A DNA stretch of 33,311 nucleotides from an uncultured Bacteroidales bacterium (GTDB lineage Bacteria > Bacteroidota > Bacteroidia > Bacteroidales > Paludibacteraceae), in NCBI GenBank assembly GCA_903911085.1, contig CAIWCC010000158.1, positions 1 through 33,311 of the forward strand, given 5' to 3'. The translations under genes were made by a program, and so were the position numbers. Shown here in pieces: positions 33,198-33,311 of the stretch. Positions within the stretch are counted from its first letter, which is position 1. Every line of letters begins with the position of its first letter. The notes beneath the pieces were generated by a model. It was given only the letters and a program-made list of their open reading frames with translations, made no database searches and was not told where the DNA came from.

Positions 33198-33311
33198 CTT
33201 GTAATAAAATACACATTATTGTTTTCTTGTACTTAGAATACGCAATTCAGAACTACTGAATATTTTACTCTTCGAAAACAGATAAGATTATTAATGAAAA
33301 AATTGATAAAA

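Overview
This AT-rich window comes from a member of the Bacteroidota. The support is the gene content, the near absence of Shine-Dalgarno sequences, and repeated TAnnTTTG -7 promoter boxes (several with a TTG/TTTG about 19-20 bp upstream) placed 19-33 bp before start codons. The bulk of it, about 8.0-33.2 kb, is a surface-polysaccharide (O-antigen or capsule type) locus. Almost all of its genes are on the minus strand, so transcription runs from right to left and the locus probably continues past the right edge.

Layout, left to right. (1) 0.2-7.6 kb: four AAA ATPases with DUF4143-type C-termini, all minus strand and each with its own Bacteroidota-type promoter. Between them lie a broken copy of a DUF354 glycan gene (4428-5464), REP-like palindromes, and three tandem copies of a ~201 bp hairpin-forming element (5662-6263). 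(2) 8.06-9.13 kb: a plus-strand non-hydrolysing UDP-GlcNAc 2-epimerase, ended by a bidirectional terminator. (3) 9.25-15.2 kb, minus strand: Gfo/Idh oxidoreductase, intact DUF354 protein, NodB-like deacetylase, KAS III, SDR reductase, ACP and hexapeptide acyltransferase. (4) 15.3-21.9 kb: the three parts of a sugar amidotransferase (WbpG-like, HisF2, HisH2), split by a two-gene ATPase + Toprim-like module and an IS110-family element whose leader looks like a bridge RNA. (5) 21.9-33.2 kb: GT4, two SDR epimerases, a sugar-1-P nucleotidyltransferase, a LegB-like dehydratase, a candidate Wzy polymerase, two GT2 enzymes, and an SGNH/MBOAT O-acylation pair.

How the genes could work together (inference): the nucleotidyltransferase, dehydratase and epimerases make activated deoxy-amino sugars. 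WbpG/HisH/HisF turn an N-acetyl group into an acetamidino group. KAS III/SDR/ACP build a short 3-hydroxyacyl group that an acyltransferase could place on a sugar amine. GT2/GT4 enzymes assemble the repeat unit, the 460-aa membrane protein may polymerise it, and MBOAT/SGNH acylate it. The aminotransferase, synthase, flippase and initiating transferase are not in the window.

The most unusual signals are: two related DUF4143 ATPase genes (starts 2856 and 7593), each preceded by three direct repeats at an exact 23 bp period that lead into the promoter; a 9 bp inverted repeat bracketing the promoter of a third; the IS110 leader with a 9 bp closing stem; insertion of a defence-like ATPase/Toprim pair inside a sugar amidotransferase gene set; and widespread degenerate 7-bp-period repeats between genes.
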